From NCBI GenBank assembly GCA_029255685.2, contig CM055315.2:48093705-48157704 (forward strand): a stretch of 64,000 nucleotides of DNA, written 5' to 3'. The notes under the pieces were generated by a model. That model searched no databases, was not told the origin of the DNA, and was given only the letters and a program-made list of their open reading frames with translations. The position numbers and the translations under genes were made by a program. Within the stretch, counting starts at the first letter, position 1. Every line of letters begins with the position of its first letter. This stretch comes from Silene conica. Its lineage: Eukaryota; Streptophyta; Magnoliopsida; Caryophyllales; Caryophyllaceae. This document shows, in pieces, positions 46,741 to 59,711 of the stretch.

Positions 46741-49700
46741 GTTGGTATCAGAGCATTATTGCTCCCGACGCACTCATGTAACCCCAACCTTAACTTGACC
46801 AAATAAACAAATAAGGAATGAGAGATGGGTAGATTTAAGGACTTATATTGTAGTCTGTTTTGTGATTGCTCTTATTAGGCTCTAACGTGTTTGTTGATTG
46901 TCATTTACTTCACTTTTATATCTTTCGATCGACGAACCGTGGGCTTATCCATTTGGCGGTGGAGATCGGAGTTCCTACCGAAGATAGAAGATTCGTGCTA
47001 TTGTTGGAGAATGCTTCTAAACCTTGAAGATACTTCTCTTTCTTCGTGCATCACCTTTTTCGATAACTCTGGATGCACATCCTTCTTTTAGAATTTTTGT
47101 CTATCTTGCTTGAACAGATCTTCATATCCTTTCAGCTTAACCTTGTTGCTTGCTTTCTTAAGGTGCCCTCTAGGTAACCTTCTCTTTTATTGGATTTGGA
47201 GGAACTAGTCTTAGTATAATCGTAAGCTGTGTTATGAGAAATATTGTTATTTGAGGAATAACTTAAGAGGTATCGAGAGACATGTTTTGGTGATCTCAGG
47301 GTCTAGTTGTCTATCCAATTGGGAGAGTGAAAGTGAGTTATAGGATACCGGCTTGAAGGTTGAGTTGTTTACTTAGTATTCGGTGGAACTTAATCTTGAG
47401 AACCATGCTTAGATTGTGAAAATATGTGGATTGAAGAGTACTGTTTAAGGAGTTAGATAAGATACTTGAGGATATAGACCGACCTAGAAGAATAGGCTTA
47501 AGATGCTAATGAAAAAGAATAGATGAGTTAAGTGAGTTAGTATCACTTGATTTAGGTGAGTGATTAAGTTGAGAAAGGTCCGTTGTTTAGGAATGTGAAT
47601 CATTGGCTATAATGGTTGAATACTTGAAGAGTTTTGACTTAAGCTTAGGAGAAGTGAATCACTACTTGACCCTAGGTTGTTTAATGGATTTTAGCGTTTG
47701 CCTAATGGAGGACTTAAGAGAAATTTAAGGATGCACCACGGTATGTGGATGGAATAGAGAAGTTCATTTGGAGATGAAAGTTCAGAAACTTGATGGTTAA
47801 AAATTGTTAACTTGTGGACAGTGAAGTAAGTAAAGTGGATATAGCATTTAGGGGTGATGACCTGAAAGTGTTATTGAATTGTCATTTGAGGGACTAGCAG
47901 AGATGAGACATCTCAAACTTTTGGGAATAGGTAGTTGTAATGATGATATCGTTTAAAGTTTGGAAGATAAGGATATATGAATCATTAGAGGAATTGTTCG
48001 TGAGAACCGATAATTGAATGACTTGATGTGGAAAGTAAGAAGTGAGAACCCCGTGAGAATGGTGAGAGACCTACACCTTGGAAGATGTCCATAATCGTTT
48101 ATTTCATTTCGCTTCTCGCCTTTCCCCTCCTTTGCTTCTCCTTCTGATCATGGCTCAATTTTATTGGAGTCCATAGCCTAAAGTTTGTTACCTGGTCATC
48201 TCGTTGCTCCTCGAGTCGTTTCTTAGGACTCTCGAGAGATCTGTATCATGTTTGCCCTTAAAGTTCGTATCTCATCTGATCTCATCTTCTGTGAGCCTTG
48301 TTCCTTTTCATTTAGATTAGTGGCGAGATCGACCTGTTCTCGGGGTAGAGATACATGCCTTGAGGAATGTTTGGTTCTGCGTTGTCAGGATTTGGTTGAG
48401 AGAGTTGGTGAGAATAGTGTTCGAGCGATGTTGGATAGTGTACCGTCTTGAGAGTTCCATGTACGATGGGTCGGTGTGTAAGTGGTATTTGTAGATTTTG
48501 AAGTACCATTTGAGGATTTGAATAAAATGCTTGGAGTTCTAGATGAATTTAGAGGAATGTACCTTGGATAATGATGATGTGGTTAATTGGTTGAATGAGG
48601 TAAGTTAGTGCTACTTAATCTTGAGGAATTTTTGTAATGCAGAAAGGACCACATACTTGAGGAACGAGAGTTATTGGTAACGGTGTGAGAATGTTGAGAC
48701 ATTTACGATTTGACTTATGGAGTTGACTGAGTGTTTGACCGTAGGTTACTTATTGAACCTCAGCGTTTACCTATTGAGATACTTAAAGAAATTGTAAGAT
48801 GCCCCACTGTTAGGTGGATTGTTTTTTATAGCTGTGGAATAATGGAAGTTTGTTGGCTTAATAACGCTTCATGAGTGGTTGACAGGTAACCATTGACGTC
48901 TGAGGTAATCATGGAGTAGAAATTTGTAACTTATAAGTGTTCATGAATATCATTCGGGAACTTCAGAATGCGAATAACTAAACCTTATTGAAACCGTAGG
49001 AGTGAAAGTTGTTACTTCTTTGGAACCTTTTCTTTGGGATGTATATTGTTGGTAAGTGGTTGAAAACAGAGGATTTAAGAGTTGCTACCTTGGTAAGATC
49101 TTGGTTTGAATGTTCATTGTGGTAATAAAATTTGGGAATTTTTTTTAGCGAGCCTTGTGGAATAGGTTTGCTAGGATCGAACCGTTAAAATTTAAGGTTA
49201 TAGGATGATGAATACCATATCTTGGGTTTCGAGGTTCGTTGTTATGGTAATAGAATCCCGGTTCAGAGTGTTGGAAGACTTATTGTTGAGGAATACCTTG
49301 TTCTGTGGATGACATAATGATAAGAGGGATCGCGAAACCATTGAGAGTCTATAGATCACTTGAATTGCCCTGCTAGGGATATATTGGGAATCGTGTAACG
49401 ATGCTTTGATTATGGATCGAGTGATTAGTAACCCCATGTTTAGCAAGAGTTACTGTTTTCCTTGACCTCTAACCTGGTTGTTTCATTCCTTCGATCCTTC
49501 CTTGTATGTTCTGTCAGCTGTGAAACTAGGAACTCTTAATCCTTCGTGTCGAAGGTAATCTCTATGACTGTTTCTGCGCTCCCAGCGACTGTTTTTGAAA
49601 TTCGTTTCCCTATTGTTGACTCTAAATTTGCTATTTTTGGAAAATCTTACTGCTTTTGGAGTTGGAAACTACTTTCTCTTCCGTTGGAGGTAACCTTTTG

Positions 49701-50136
49701 TCATTTTTACAATTTTACTCTTTCAAGAATTTGAGAATAAAAGTTAATTTTGAAGGAAACCTGGTTTGAAAGAGCCGAATGTTTTACAACTTTGAGGGAT
49801 TTCAGCGTTGATTGCCACTGGAACTTGTTATTGGAGACGTCTGATAACCTGTGCTGTGCTTATCAACACCGAATCAATCTAAATTTTGAATTTTGACTGA
49901 TTTAAATTTGGGACTTGTCTCAGATTTGGAATGTCGGACTCTTGAATACGTAACGAGAATCCCAATGTCCACTGATAGAGACTGGTGCCTTAAAATCTTT
50001 TTCTTCTGGGAAATTTTTGAAAGATAAAGTTTTGGGTTACCATAACCCAGGTAGTACGTTTTGGTAGTTAAAGTTATTTTCGACTTACTTCTGTTTTCAA
50101 GTTTCGAGGACGAAACTTTTTGAAAGATGGGGTGAT
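46741..50136 (+). other. element D internal region, non-coding
   Basis: 3.4 kb without gag or pol, homologous along its length to the reverse complement of 9844-13297 in B. Short ORFs (46891-47091, 48248-48451) have no domain. Confidence 0.75.
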
Positions 50137-53116
50137 TGTAACATCCCAATATTTCGGGATTCGGAAGTTTAAAGATTTTAAGTTCAAGTTCGAGAAATAA
50201 TTTATATTTCGTAATTCTTGGTATTTCATTTAAATAACCGATTAATTTATGTGGGAATATTTAAAAGGATTTAAATAAGATTTTAATTAAATTGCGTAAT
50301 TTACGTCTTAGCAATTTAATTTCATAGTCCGGAAATATTTATATCGTCTTAAGTTTATAGTTACCTTAAGTCGGTGTTTTTAGCTTAAACCGTCTTAAAA
50401 CTTGTCATATGGGCCTAACTTGTTAATGGACCCATTTTCCTTCTTTTTCCTCACAAAACCCTAACCCCACCATCTTCTACCTCCCTCCTTCATTTCATTT
50501 TTCAGATTTGTAACAAACACCATTTTAGTTTTCTCCTCCAAACCTTAAAACTCTCATAAAATCCTCATTTCTTATCCGATTGAGACGATTTTCGCGGCCA
50601 CGGATTCCTCTTCTCGCCCTCCATCTTTCTAGGTAAGTTTTTACCCAAAATAATTCCGTCTTATAATCTGGCCGTGACTCTAAGGTCACGTTTTTCGAGA
50701 TTTAAGGGGGTTTGTTGTGTTTCTAGTGCGGACTTGGACAAAAGGAGCAGCTTGGAGTCGGATTCATGTTGGTTTAAGAAGCTAAAAGGTGACAATAATG
50801 AGATAACTCGGCCTTTGTGTGAATATTAGCACTCTTGTTGTGATTCTTGTGTTAGTTTCTGATTTTTATTAATGTTCATTGTTCAAAGGACTTAGTAACA
50901 TGTTTAGGATGTTTAATATGTGAAGAATTCATGCTTTAAGATGTTGTTATATGTTCTTAAGTTCATTTTCAGTTTTTCACATTTTGCGACGGATACTTGT
51001 TAAATTCGTTTGAGGATTGTTATGGGACTTGTTTGCTGCTAGATAGGTTGTATTTGATGATTAGTAATGTTGGGTAAACATCATGTGTAGCAATTTTGAA
51101 GTTTGTATGTCGATTTATGAAGTTTTCAAACATATTGCGATTTGCGAAATTTCGTTACAGGCTCTCTGAGCCGGTCGACCGACCGGCCGCCGGTCGACCG
51201 GCTGGGAGTGCGTATTGTGTGTTTTTCGTAATTTTGAGAAATTGGCCTTGGACTGCCAGCCGGCCGACCGGCTGCCTGCCGACCAGCTGGTAGTCAATTG
51301 GTATTGTGTTTGCTTTGCGAAAACTTAAGAAGAAAGGGAGCCCAGCCGGCAGACCGGCCGCCTGCCAGCCGGCTGGGAGTGCATATGGGTTGGTTTACGA
51401 AATAGAGAAGGCTAGGGAAATGGAGTCCCAGCCGGCCAACCGGCTGCCTGCCGACCGGCTGGGAGTCCTTTGTGATGTTTCATTGTTTTTGAAAAGGGCA
51501 TAGGCTGAGGGGATTGCCAGCCGGCCGACCGGCTGCCTGCCGACCGGCTGGGAATCCCTGAAGGCTTTATGGTTTTCGATCGTAACTTTTAAACGGTTGA
51601 TCGGTTTTAATTGAAATTCGTTTTGTATACCCGTGACATGTATCTGAGGTCCCCGGTGTGCGGGCAACACTATATTGGGTTCGGGAATGGAGTAAGGATA
51701 GAGACCCCCCGGTCGGGTAACCGAAAGGGAAACCGGCTCTCCCTCGTCTTAGTTCCCGGGATCAATTAAGTGTTGATTAGAGGTTTAAGAAGTTAGAACT
51801 ATAGGTTAGTTTCTACATTTGGATGTTAGTGGTTACATTGGTTGTCGCGTGGTGGGATATGTGTTAAGCTCACCTCTGGACCCACTACGTGTTTTATATG
51901 TCGCGTGGCGGGATATGTGTTAAGTTCACCTCTGGACCCGTTACGTGTTTTGCTTGTGGCGTGTCAGGATATGTGTTAAGCTCACCTCTGGACCTGACAC
52001 GTGATCGGTTGTCGTACACGGGATATGTGTTAAGCTCACCTCTGGACCCGTTGTGCGATAGCTGTGTATTGGGATATGTGTTAAGCTCACCTCTGGACCC
52101 AATACTTGTTTGTAGCATTGGGATATGTGTTAAGCTCACCTCTGGACCCTTTGCTTATGGATGTATGTTGGGATATGTGTTAAGCTCACCTCTGGACCCG
52201 ACATTTGTTTGTAGTGGGATATGTGTTAAGCTCACCTCTGGACCCATTACTGAATTGTGATTAGGGATATGCGTTAAGCTCACCTCTGGACCCTTCTCTC
52301 GAATTGTATGTATAGGGATATGTGTTAAGTTCACCTCTGGACCCTTTACTTGATTTGCATGTTGGGATATGTGTTAAGTTCACCTCTGGACCCGACATTG
52401 TTTGGTAGTGGGATATGTGTTAAGTTCACCTCTGGACCCATTGTCAGTGCTTATGTTATATCTGCTTGCCTAGGTTGGTACAGTGTCAGATATGCATGAT
52501 GAAGTTGGTGTTTATATTGTTTGAGATATAGTTTGTTCATCCAAGGCATTGGATGACTCTATGATCAGTTTCATAAATAGTTGGATCGAAAGACCCTCCG
52601 GCTGGGTAACCAGTAGGGAAACCGGCTCTCCTTCCTAACGGTTTATGAAGTTGGTTGAGAGCCGTGCACTAGAGTTTGCATGATGATATGAGATCAGCTG
52701 ATGAGATGTTTATGCTTCACATGTTGATATATGTTGGAGTATTCTGTATTGTTTTATGTGTTACGTGTTGTCACAAAAGGTGGCTAGGAGAACTCTAGTC
52801 ACTCCCCACTGATTCTGGCGTACATGTTTACATGTATGTAGGTATATGACAGGTGGTTGGCAGAGGGTTGCATGGAGCTAGCGAGCGATGATCCTATTCA
52901 TCGATTGACTTACACGTTTACGTTAGCTAGACTTAGTTTACATTTCAGTTGAGTGCCTGTAGGGATGTACCATCCCAGGCTGTTTGTATATGTATTTTAC
53001 TTTCAGTTACAGTTTTTAATTCACCTCGCATGTTAGTTATGTTAAAAAGTTTTAATTCCGCTGCATTTTTAGTACTGTTGTATGTTTATATTTCCGCTTT
53101 CGCGAGGGGTTTTACA
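50137..53116 (+). mobile_element. element D 3' LTR
   Basis: Near-identical copy: site II 50410-50415, telobox 50456-50464, donor-like site at 50632/50633, palindromes 51165-51550, hairpin array 51845-52445. Confidence 0.9.
51845..52445 (+). repeat. hairpin array of 12 units, element D 3' LTR
   Basis: Same 12 units in the same order as 45470-46075, with a few substitutions. Confidence 0.88.
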
Positions 53117-53121
53117 CCCGA

Positions 53122-53640
53122 AACTAATTTCGCTCCACCAAATTGATGTAAGATGGGCTGATGTCGAATTGACCTTCGGGGAGTTTAAAACCCTTCGGAA
53201 TAGAATCGGGTGTAGGCTCGGAATGGGTACATAATTTCGACTTCGAATTCCAGAGCATAAGAGTGGAATAGTGGAATTCTGAGGTTCTTTTTTCGAAAGA
53301 ATTAGAGTATTCTCCGTAGACGGAATCAAGAGTTTGCAAATCCTTTGCTTGACAAATCTCCTTCTAAAAGTTTCGTAGAGCACGAAAAGTCTTTGTAGGT
53401 TCGGGATCAAATTGTATGAGTTCGGACCTGTTGGACCTGGGCATAAACAAAACTAAAGAAAGAAATATGAACTACCTCAAGAAATTAGAATCCCTTGAGA
53501 CAAAAGACAAACTAAAAGTGCAAGGGACGCATCTTATAGACGAAGAGGCCCCGAAGCGACAAAGTGCAAGGGACGCGTCTTTTAGACACGAGGTACAAAG
53601 TTTTTCCAAACAATTTGTATTGTCAGGATAAATTTTTGTA
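53122..53640 (-). pseudogene. Athila-like gag remnant, right part (split by element D)
   Basis: The minus-strand frame 53124-53339 ends in GQFDISPSYINLVERN, comparable to NFEIKPAFISIVERK in the gag of J. A short direct repeat (GCAAGGGACGC blocks at 53521 and 53563) lies upstream. Fossil, broken at several points. Confidence 0.55.
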
Positions 53641-54235
53641 CAATATTTTTCCTTTTTGAAATTATAAGAGGGTTAGTAATAATTTTAATATGTAAAGAAG
53701 CGAACTTTAGGGATAGAAGAACATAGTAAGAGAACTAGAAGAAAAAAAGAGCTGAAATTGCGTAATTGTGTACCTTGCTGATTGTGCCTTGTCTATAAGG
53801 CACACCAAAGAATTTTGGCTAGTACCTCACCTAGCTCTGGGCATAAGTGTGCTCGAGGCTCACTTTTTTACCAAGCTTGGTGCGGTCATCAAGTTCACTT
53901 AGAGACATTTTATATATATGAAAGATACCACTCGACCAAACAATTTCTAGTAAATTTACCTATCGCCTCACGACCTCTCCGGAAAAAGTTTCTTTAGAAT
54001 TAAATTAATGAAACAGAAATTGTTTTTTTGTTTCAAACTTGGCCTATCAAATAGTGGCTTATGAGCTTTCGCCTTTTTTTGCACTTTCTTCCTAGTTTAT
54101 GACCACATCATATATGCTGAAAGGCTCAAAGACCTTTTTTACCTTTTTCTTTTCTCCTTTGATCACTATATTATGGTGTTTTTTTTACAGAATTGAAACA
54201 CTTTCTATTAATGTTTTCAATTTACACTCTACAAG
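53641..54235. other. non-coding, possible intron or flank of a host gene fragment
   Basis: AT-rich with long T runs. A strong acceptor-like tract ends at 54095 (TTTCTTCCTAG) and is followed by an open stretch YDHIIYAERLK. No good donor closes it, so it is not called as an exon. Confidence 0.35.
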
Positions 54236-54312
54236 GGTTGGGATGGTTGGATATGGATGCTCCATGGAGGGAGTATTTGTATGCAAGAAAGTTTGTTGTT
54301 CTGGCTAAAGAG
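54236..54312 (+). pseudogene. candidate host exon 1 (77 nt)
   Basis: Bounded by an acceptor-like TTTACACTCTACAAG (to 54235) and a donor GAG/GTTTAT (54313). The open frame reads LGWLDMDAPWREYLY and continues ARKFVVLAKE to the donor, in phase 0. Composition (Trp, acidic/basic balance) is protein-like, unlike the surrounding AT-rich DNA. Product not recognised. Confidence 0.4.
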
Positions 54313-54626
54313 GTTTATAATTTTATCATACCTGAGGTGAAAAATATTGCAATGTTGAAATGTTGATTTTTAAATTTGTATAGCTTTCATTGTCTGACTT
54401 GAAAATAATCCAAACAAATTTATAGATTCAATGTGGGGCCATGTTTTTTTTTTAAAAGGTAATATGTGGTTATTTGAAGGGGATTATTTTCTTGCGGTTT
54501 GACTTATTATGAAGATTTTTCAGTACAACTATCACCAAAGTAAATAAAAATATATTTCTTAGGGAGATTTGAGTTTTGGCTAATTAGATATTATTGTATA
54601 CTATATTTATGCTAATTTGATTTCAG

Positions 54627-54744
54627 GTTCTTCATCGGTATTATCCAGAAGCTCTATTGGGGAATCCCTCAATTGGACGTCAAGGGAAAGTTCTACGTCG
54701 GCAGCAAAAGAAGGGTTTGATGTGCGAGTCAGAACTTTCAGAAA
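54627..54744 (+). pseudogene. candidate host exon 2 (118 nt)
   Basis: Acceptor TTTGATTTCAG (to 54626) and consensus donor AAA/GTAAGT (54745). Reading in the phase left by exon 1 gives VLHRYYPEALLGNPSIG then RQGKVLRRQQKKGLM, open throughout. The 314-base intervening sequence is AT-rich, as plant introns are. Another frame is also open over this exon, so the phase match is supportive but not proof. No further exon was found before 55212, so this is a gene fragment or a gene whose rest is displaced by insertions. Confidence 0.45.
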
Positions 54745-55211
54745 GTAAGTACCGCCATCTTCCTTGAGTTAATGTTATCCTATCTCTAATTTGAATTATG
54801 TAACTAGTTATTTCTCAGCATTTAGTGTGCAATATACTTATGTAAGAATCAGAGTGTTTCCTTTCTTTCCCACTCGCTTCCCCCTAAAAAGGGAAGTTTA
54901 ATCGGAATAACATAAACTACTAGTGGTCTTCTCATAATAATCCAAAATCTTCTCATAATAATCCGAAATGCATTTAATCTTTAGAATAGATCTTACTATT
55001 GATACTCTCTTCTCATAATAGAATTTACTCTTTTATGACTTGTTAGTGTAGGCAAAAGCTAATGTGGCATATTATTTAAACTTCACCCTAAATCAAAAGT
55101 ATTACTTGGGGACTATTTCACCGCCAAGCTGCCAAATACAACATAAACAAAAAAGCACCCCCACCACATCACCAACCCCATTTTACACCACCACAAACGT
55201 CTCCGACGACG

Positions 55212-56282
55212 CAAAACACATCCCTCACACCACACCAAACTGGTCTCCCCATTAATTAGCTTTAAATTTGTACCTCATAAGCGGATGAGTGATCGTCGTA
55301 GTATTACGAGAATTAAACCCAAAGGACGGAACGTGGCTACTAAGTTTCCTTGTTTAATTACCAGTTTAATTCTAACAAGCGATTGATTTTGGAGAACTGA
55401 TAACTAAACAAGCCAACAAGATAAACTAGCTTAAACTAACGATTAACGGTTTGGACTATTAGATAAAATAACTAGGATGACGGGTTCACCAAAGCGGGCT
55501 AGGGGAAGTGTAAATAGCATGCAAAACGGGTTAACAAAAGCGCGATACAATAATGAAGCCCTGACCTCTCGATGCGAATCCTAACCTAGGTTAAGAAGTA
55601 GCCGACTTACTCATTCAACTAACTCGACCCACAGGCTGTTATAAGTCCTAATCACTAATCAAGCTACTCACTCAACTAATGGACAAGTTGCCAATGAACC
55701 TACCTTAACTTACTCATTTAGGCAATTTCACAAACACCTTGGGTGCATAACAACAAGACAACGCAAATGACTCAATAAACACCCTTAAAACATGCTAAAA
55801 CCCTCCTTAAATCCTACAATGAATCCCCCTCCATCCTAGTAAGAGAACTACTCAAAAATTACAAGGGTTAACATAGCAAAACACAAGGGAGATGGGTAAA
55901 TGTAAACAAATGACATTATAACACAGACAAAACAAAGATTGAATACTAAATGTAAACAATTGATAACAAGAGTAAATTAAGAGGAGAATAATGCCAAAGG
56001 AAACAACTTAGGAGTGGATTAATGAGAAATTCTTCAATATCCCGGAAATACAAAGCATAAATCATAGAGGAACTAAGTCGAGATTAAGATTAAGGAGATA
56101 TTAGCGTTTGATTAAGGAAAGATTAGACTAAAACTAGAATTCTCATATCGTTGTGTGCTAAAAGATATTAAGGGGGTCTATTTATAGTTATCTTACATAA
56201 TGGGCTGCAATTAGAAAGAAAGAAGAGAAAACACGACTCGCGCTTGGGTTGTGAACACATTCCTCTAAATGCAAATGATGCG
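55212..56282. repeat. dispersed repeat, right copy (first part)
   Basis: Homologous to 4808-5887, uninterrupted and continuous with 56283-56823. It shows the pre-insertion state of the site into which element A jumped in the left copy. The sequence just upstream (55040-55211) is CA-rich and not shared. Confidence 0.75.
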
Positions 56283-56823
56283 GGAGGATCCTCCTATGGA
56301 CTACTCCTTAGCCTGAATACGAGGTCTCTAACTTATGGGTTCGACTTTGGGTTGAATATAGTGTTCAAAATAGCATTGAAAGTGACGAGCAAGAAATGAA
56401 TTGAATTGGAGTTTCCGGTGGTTGAAGAGTCTACTCGAGAGGTTTGGGAGAGTTTCGTGTGCCCCAGAGGTCTGCCTTGTACCGTGGTTGGTGAACTTGG
56501 CGCCGTGGTATATAACCCTCAGTTTGTTACCCGTCAATTTGGATTAGTCAATCCCTGGCACTTCCTTTCATATGGTTGGTGAACAACCCTTGGTATGAAA
56601 GGGTAAAATTGAGCATCTAGGGACTTTTCGATTATAAGACAACCCCTTTCAGAGGAAAGGATTCTTGGAAATACCGCTATGGCACTGCCACAACTTCTTA
56701 CCTTCAGTGCTGGTCATCCACTTCATGGTTCATACGTATTGATTGACGCCTCCGCTGTGAAGCGGAAAGGGAACATTAAAGATATTCCTTATGCTTTGAG
56801 TCTACATTACCCTTCTTAGGTAA
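56283..56823 (+). pseudogene. dispersed repeat, right copy (second part), with plant mobile domain remnant
   Basis: Homologous to 23535-24075, with the same PMD-type coding pattern (VWESFVCP, YNPQFVTRQF-like). It is cut by the LTR of element I inside what would be the small intron donor region. Degraded. Confidence 0.5.
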
Positions 56824-59711
56824 TGTAACACCCCCATTTATTCAAGAGCCTTTAGAAAGACATTCTCAAATAAATAGAGTTGTTACCATCTCGGAATGTC
56901 CGAGGTAGTGAATAACAAAGTAAAACAATACAAAGTAATTTATACAAAACAGATAAAATCTAAACCTTGATGTTACAAACTACGCATAGAAAAAGGTACA
57001 ACTGATTACATCTATGTATGTGTTCTAACTCTAAGTAGGTCCAAGCCATGTCTCTCTCCATGCTCGTGCTCCTAATCCAACTGTCTCTGACCTGTATAGT
57101 CTCGAATAGCAGAATGACAACCGAACAACTGCTAGAATTATTCCACCTCGAACTCAGTTCCTTCTTCTCTATGTATTCGGCCAGCCCTAAACCACCTTCA
57201 CCCACCATCTAGGGCTTCCTTTCTAATCCTTGTAGTGGCAGCAGTAAGGAGGTGGAAAAATTGGATGTCGATTAGGTCAGAAAATAGGGTTAGGGGAAAG
57301 GTTGTGCGAGGCAGCAGTAGAGAGTGTCGAGTTGTGGGTTTAGGGTTTGTCGATTAGTGGGTTTAGGGTTTGTCAACTTGTGATGGTTATCACTTCAAGG
57401 CCCAACCGGTTACTACAACCCGATTTACTAACAACATACAAAATATAAAAAAAACACTTATTCGATAATTTAATTGTCGAATACAAACATTCGAATACTC
57501 TCAATACGTTAATATAAATAATATAAAACAAATACGGTGTATTACAATCGTCCCCCCTTAAAATGAACTTCGTCCCGAAGTTCACCACCCTATAATGGTA
57601 CCGAAACATATAACTAGTTTAAAACAAACACAAGTAGCACTTATATAAGCTTTAAATCGCGAAATGTTACATTCTTCCCTCGATCAGAAAACTTTTTCCC
57701 CAAAGTTTATCCTATAATTTCTTTAACAAGTAACTCACAAATCACCAATAACATGCATAACAGAAGTAATCAAGATTATCAAGTATATTCAAACAATCAC
57801 GATATACCAAATAGTCATGTCATAACAGCTAGCCGTATCATAATTCATGAAGATTTTACAATCCTATCCTCCTTAAAGCATGGTTATGTCCCCGTAACCC
57901 CATTACAAAAATCCCAGCTTATTACTCCGTCTTACTCATTACTCTATCTCATAAAATCATGCTCCAAGTAATCAAGTATCTTATGCTCATCGCCGATCCT
58001 AAGACCAAAGACAAGGGGTGAGTGGACTGGCAGAATAAACCGCAAGACAATATTCCCATCTCAACGTCAATTCCAAATTCATAAAAGGTAGTTCAATAAC
58101 CATGGTCACACTGGACCGAAAACACAATATGGCACAACGGCCTAATAACTCATAACTCAATACCAGTAACCAGTCCCCATCTCAATTTCAATATCAATAT
58201 TGTCGAATATACCATGAAAGGAACTGCTCAACACTTAGAGAGTAAAATTCTAAGCTACTCACCCACGAGTCAAGGTCAAAGAGTGCGACAACTCGATAAA
58301 ACACTGAGCTGCAATCTCAATCTCAACACAACCTCATTCATGGCCTTTGTTCGAGTCTCACGAGTAATCGTTCAGTCCCTTCAAACTCTATCCCATCAGC
58401 TAATTAACATGACAACGTACATATCTTAACCAAATTCATTAACATGCTTGTATGTATACTTATAATTCCACAGTTCATAAAACAAGAACTTGTACGCTAT
58501 ACAAACCAATCTAATACAGAATCATCATACATAACTCCAACTAATCAATTACCAAAAGCTTACCCATCTCGCAAACAAAAGGATTATCTTATCAATAGAA
58601 AAATTTAACTATCAAAATAAAAGGACACCTTCGAATATTTAACTCAAATAAACACTCAAAAGAGACCATAGCAAGTATCATGTAATCATATAACCGCGAG
58701 CAATAACAAGAGCATTAGGATTTGTAGAAATCGTGTTACGTAGTAAAACAGAATCAGAGCAGCTAACACTTACATACCATTGAAATTTGAACACAAAATC
58801 AATATATATACAACAATGTAACAATCAAGAGGCTCATAGTTCCTAATCGACAAATTAAAAAATTTCATGTTCGCAAACATATTATAGGAAAGACATAGAT
58901 AAAATTTATTAACGTAATTAAACATGGAGCATTGACGTATCTCACAAGATATACTCAATTCATAGACTCACAAGACCATTTAACATTCCTAGGTATCAGT
59001 AGGTTAACAAAATCAATTAGGTACATTTCCATCCCTTCTCATTACATCATTTATCATGAAACTGGTAACATCTAAAACTTGCAGACAAGAGGTTTATATA
59101 ATGCGCAACGATTAAACATTCGGGCAGGATTCCATCATCACGTAGCGACATTATTTGTCGTGTTGCGAACAGTCACTATAACTATTAAAGCATCAAAAGT
59201 TGTCATGGATAATCTTCACTTTGAAAACATTTTGAAACATTGACGTGGTAATTTGTGACAATTTATAAACACGAGTCGAAAGACAATTTTACAAGATGTA
59301 TCTTGAAGCGAGACTACACGGAGACATTCTGACTTTTCTTTACTAAAACATTGTTCTTGTAGTTCATGAACTATGAAAGTTTCAACGGAAATAAATAATT
59401 AAATAAATAAACGAATTCACAAGAACAGTACTTCCATAAATTACATGTCAATCAATTAATAATTCAATCAATTGTGAGCAGATTTTGGATATAGCAATAT
59501 GCAATTCATATTATAGCATAACAATAAACATGGAGAATTCATAGGGACCGTTGTCGCATGGGAACTAGACAAAGGTGTACCATTTATATACGAAAGAATA
59601 TCAACAAGAATCACATTGTTCAACATAATCATAACTACGTATAACAATTAGTTTGCTATATCATGCCAATAAGCTTACTAGTTAAATTTCATTCTACCAC
59701 TTGGCAAGACT
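56824..59711 (-). mobile_element. element I: Ty3-gypsy-type remnant, 3' LTR plus partial internal region
   Basis: The 3' LTR is 56824-57546 (723 bp), starting TGTAACACCCCC and ending GTATTACA. On the minus strand the purine tract TTTTAAGGGGGGACGAT (57547-57563) abuts it, followed by the CTTCGGGACGAAGTTC inverted repeat (about 57567-57585) common next to gypsy 3' LTRs. The remaining 2.1 kb is AT-rich with no coding domain. No second LTR was found before element J begins. Related to the LTR at 1-1756. Confidence 0.6.

Larger units (their letters stand above)
43739..53121 (+). mobile_element. element D: 9.4-kb non-coding Ty3-gypsy-like LARD
   Basis: The target-site duplication is CCCGA (43739-43743 and 53117-53121). 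LTRs are 43744-46740 and 50137-53116 (2997 and 2980 bp), starting TGTAACATCCC and ending GGGGTTTTACA. The primer site TGGTATCAGAGC is at 46743-46754. The polypurine tract AAAGATGGGGTGAT directly precedes 50137. The internal region (46741-50136) has no coding domain. LTRs differ at about 20 positions, so the insertion is recent. Same length and layout as B, opposite orientation, and a distinct subfamily by hairpin loop sequence. Structurally whole but non-autonomous. Confidence 0.9.

Noticed and set aside
57753-58429. Plus-strand ORFs of 71-72 residues
   Set aside because: Chance frames in AT-rich internal sequence of element I. No recognisable motif.
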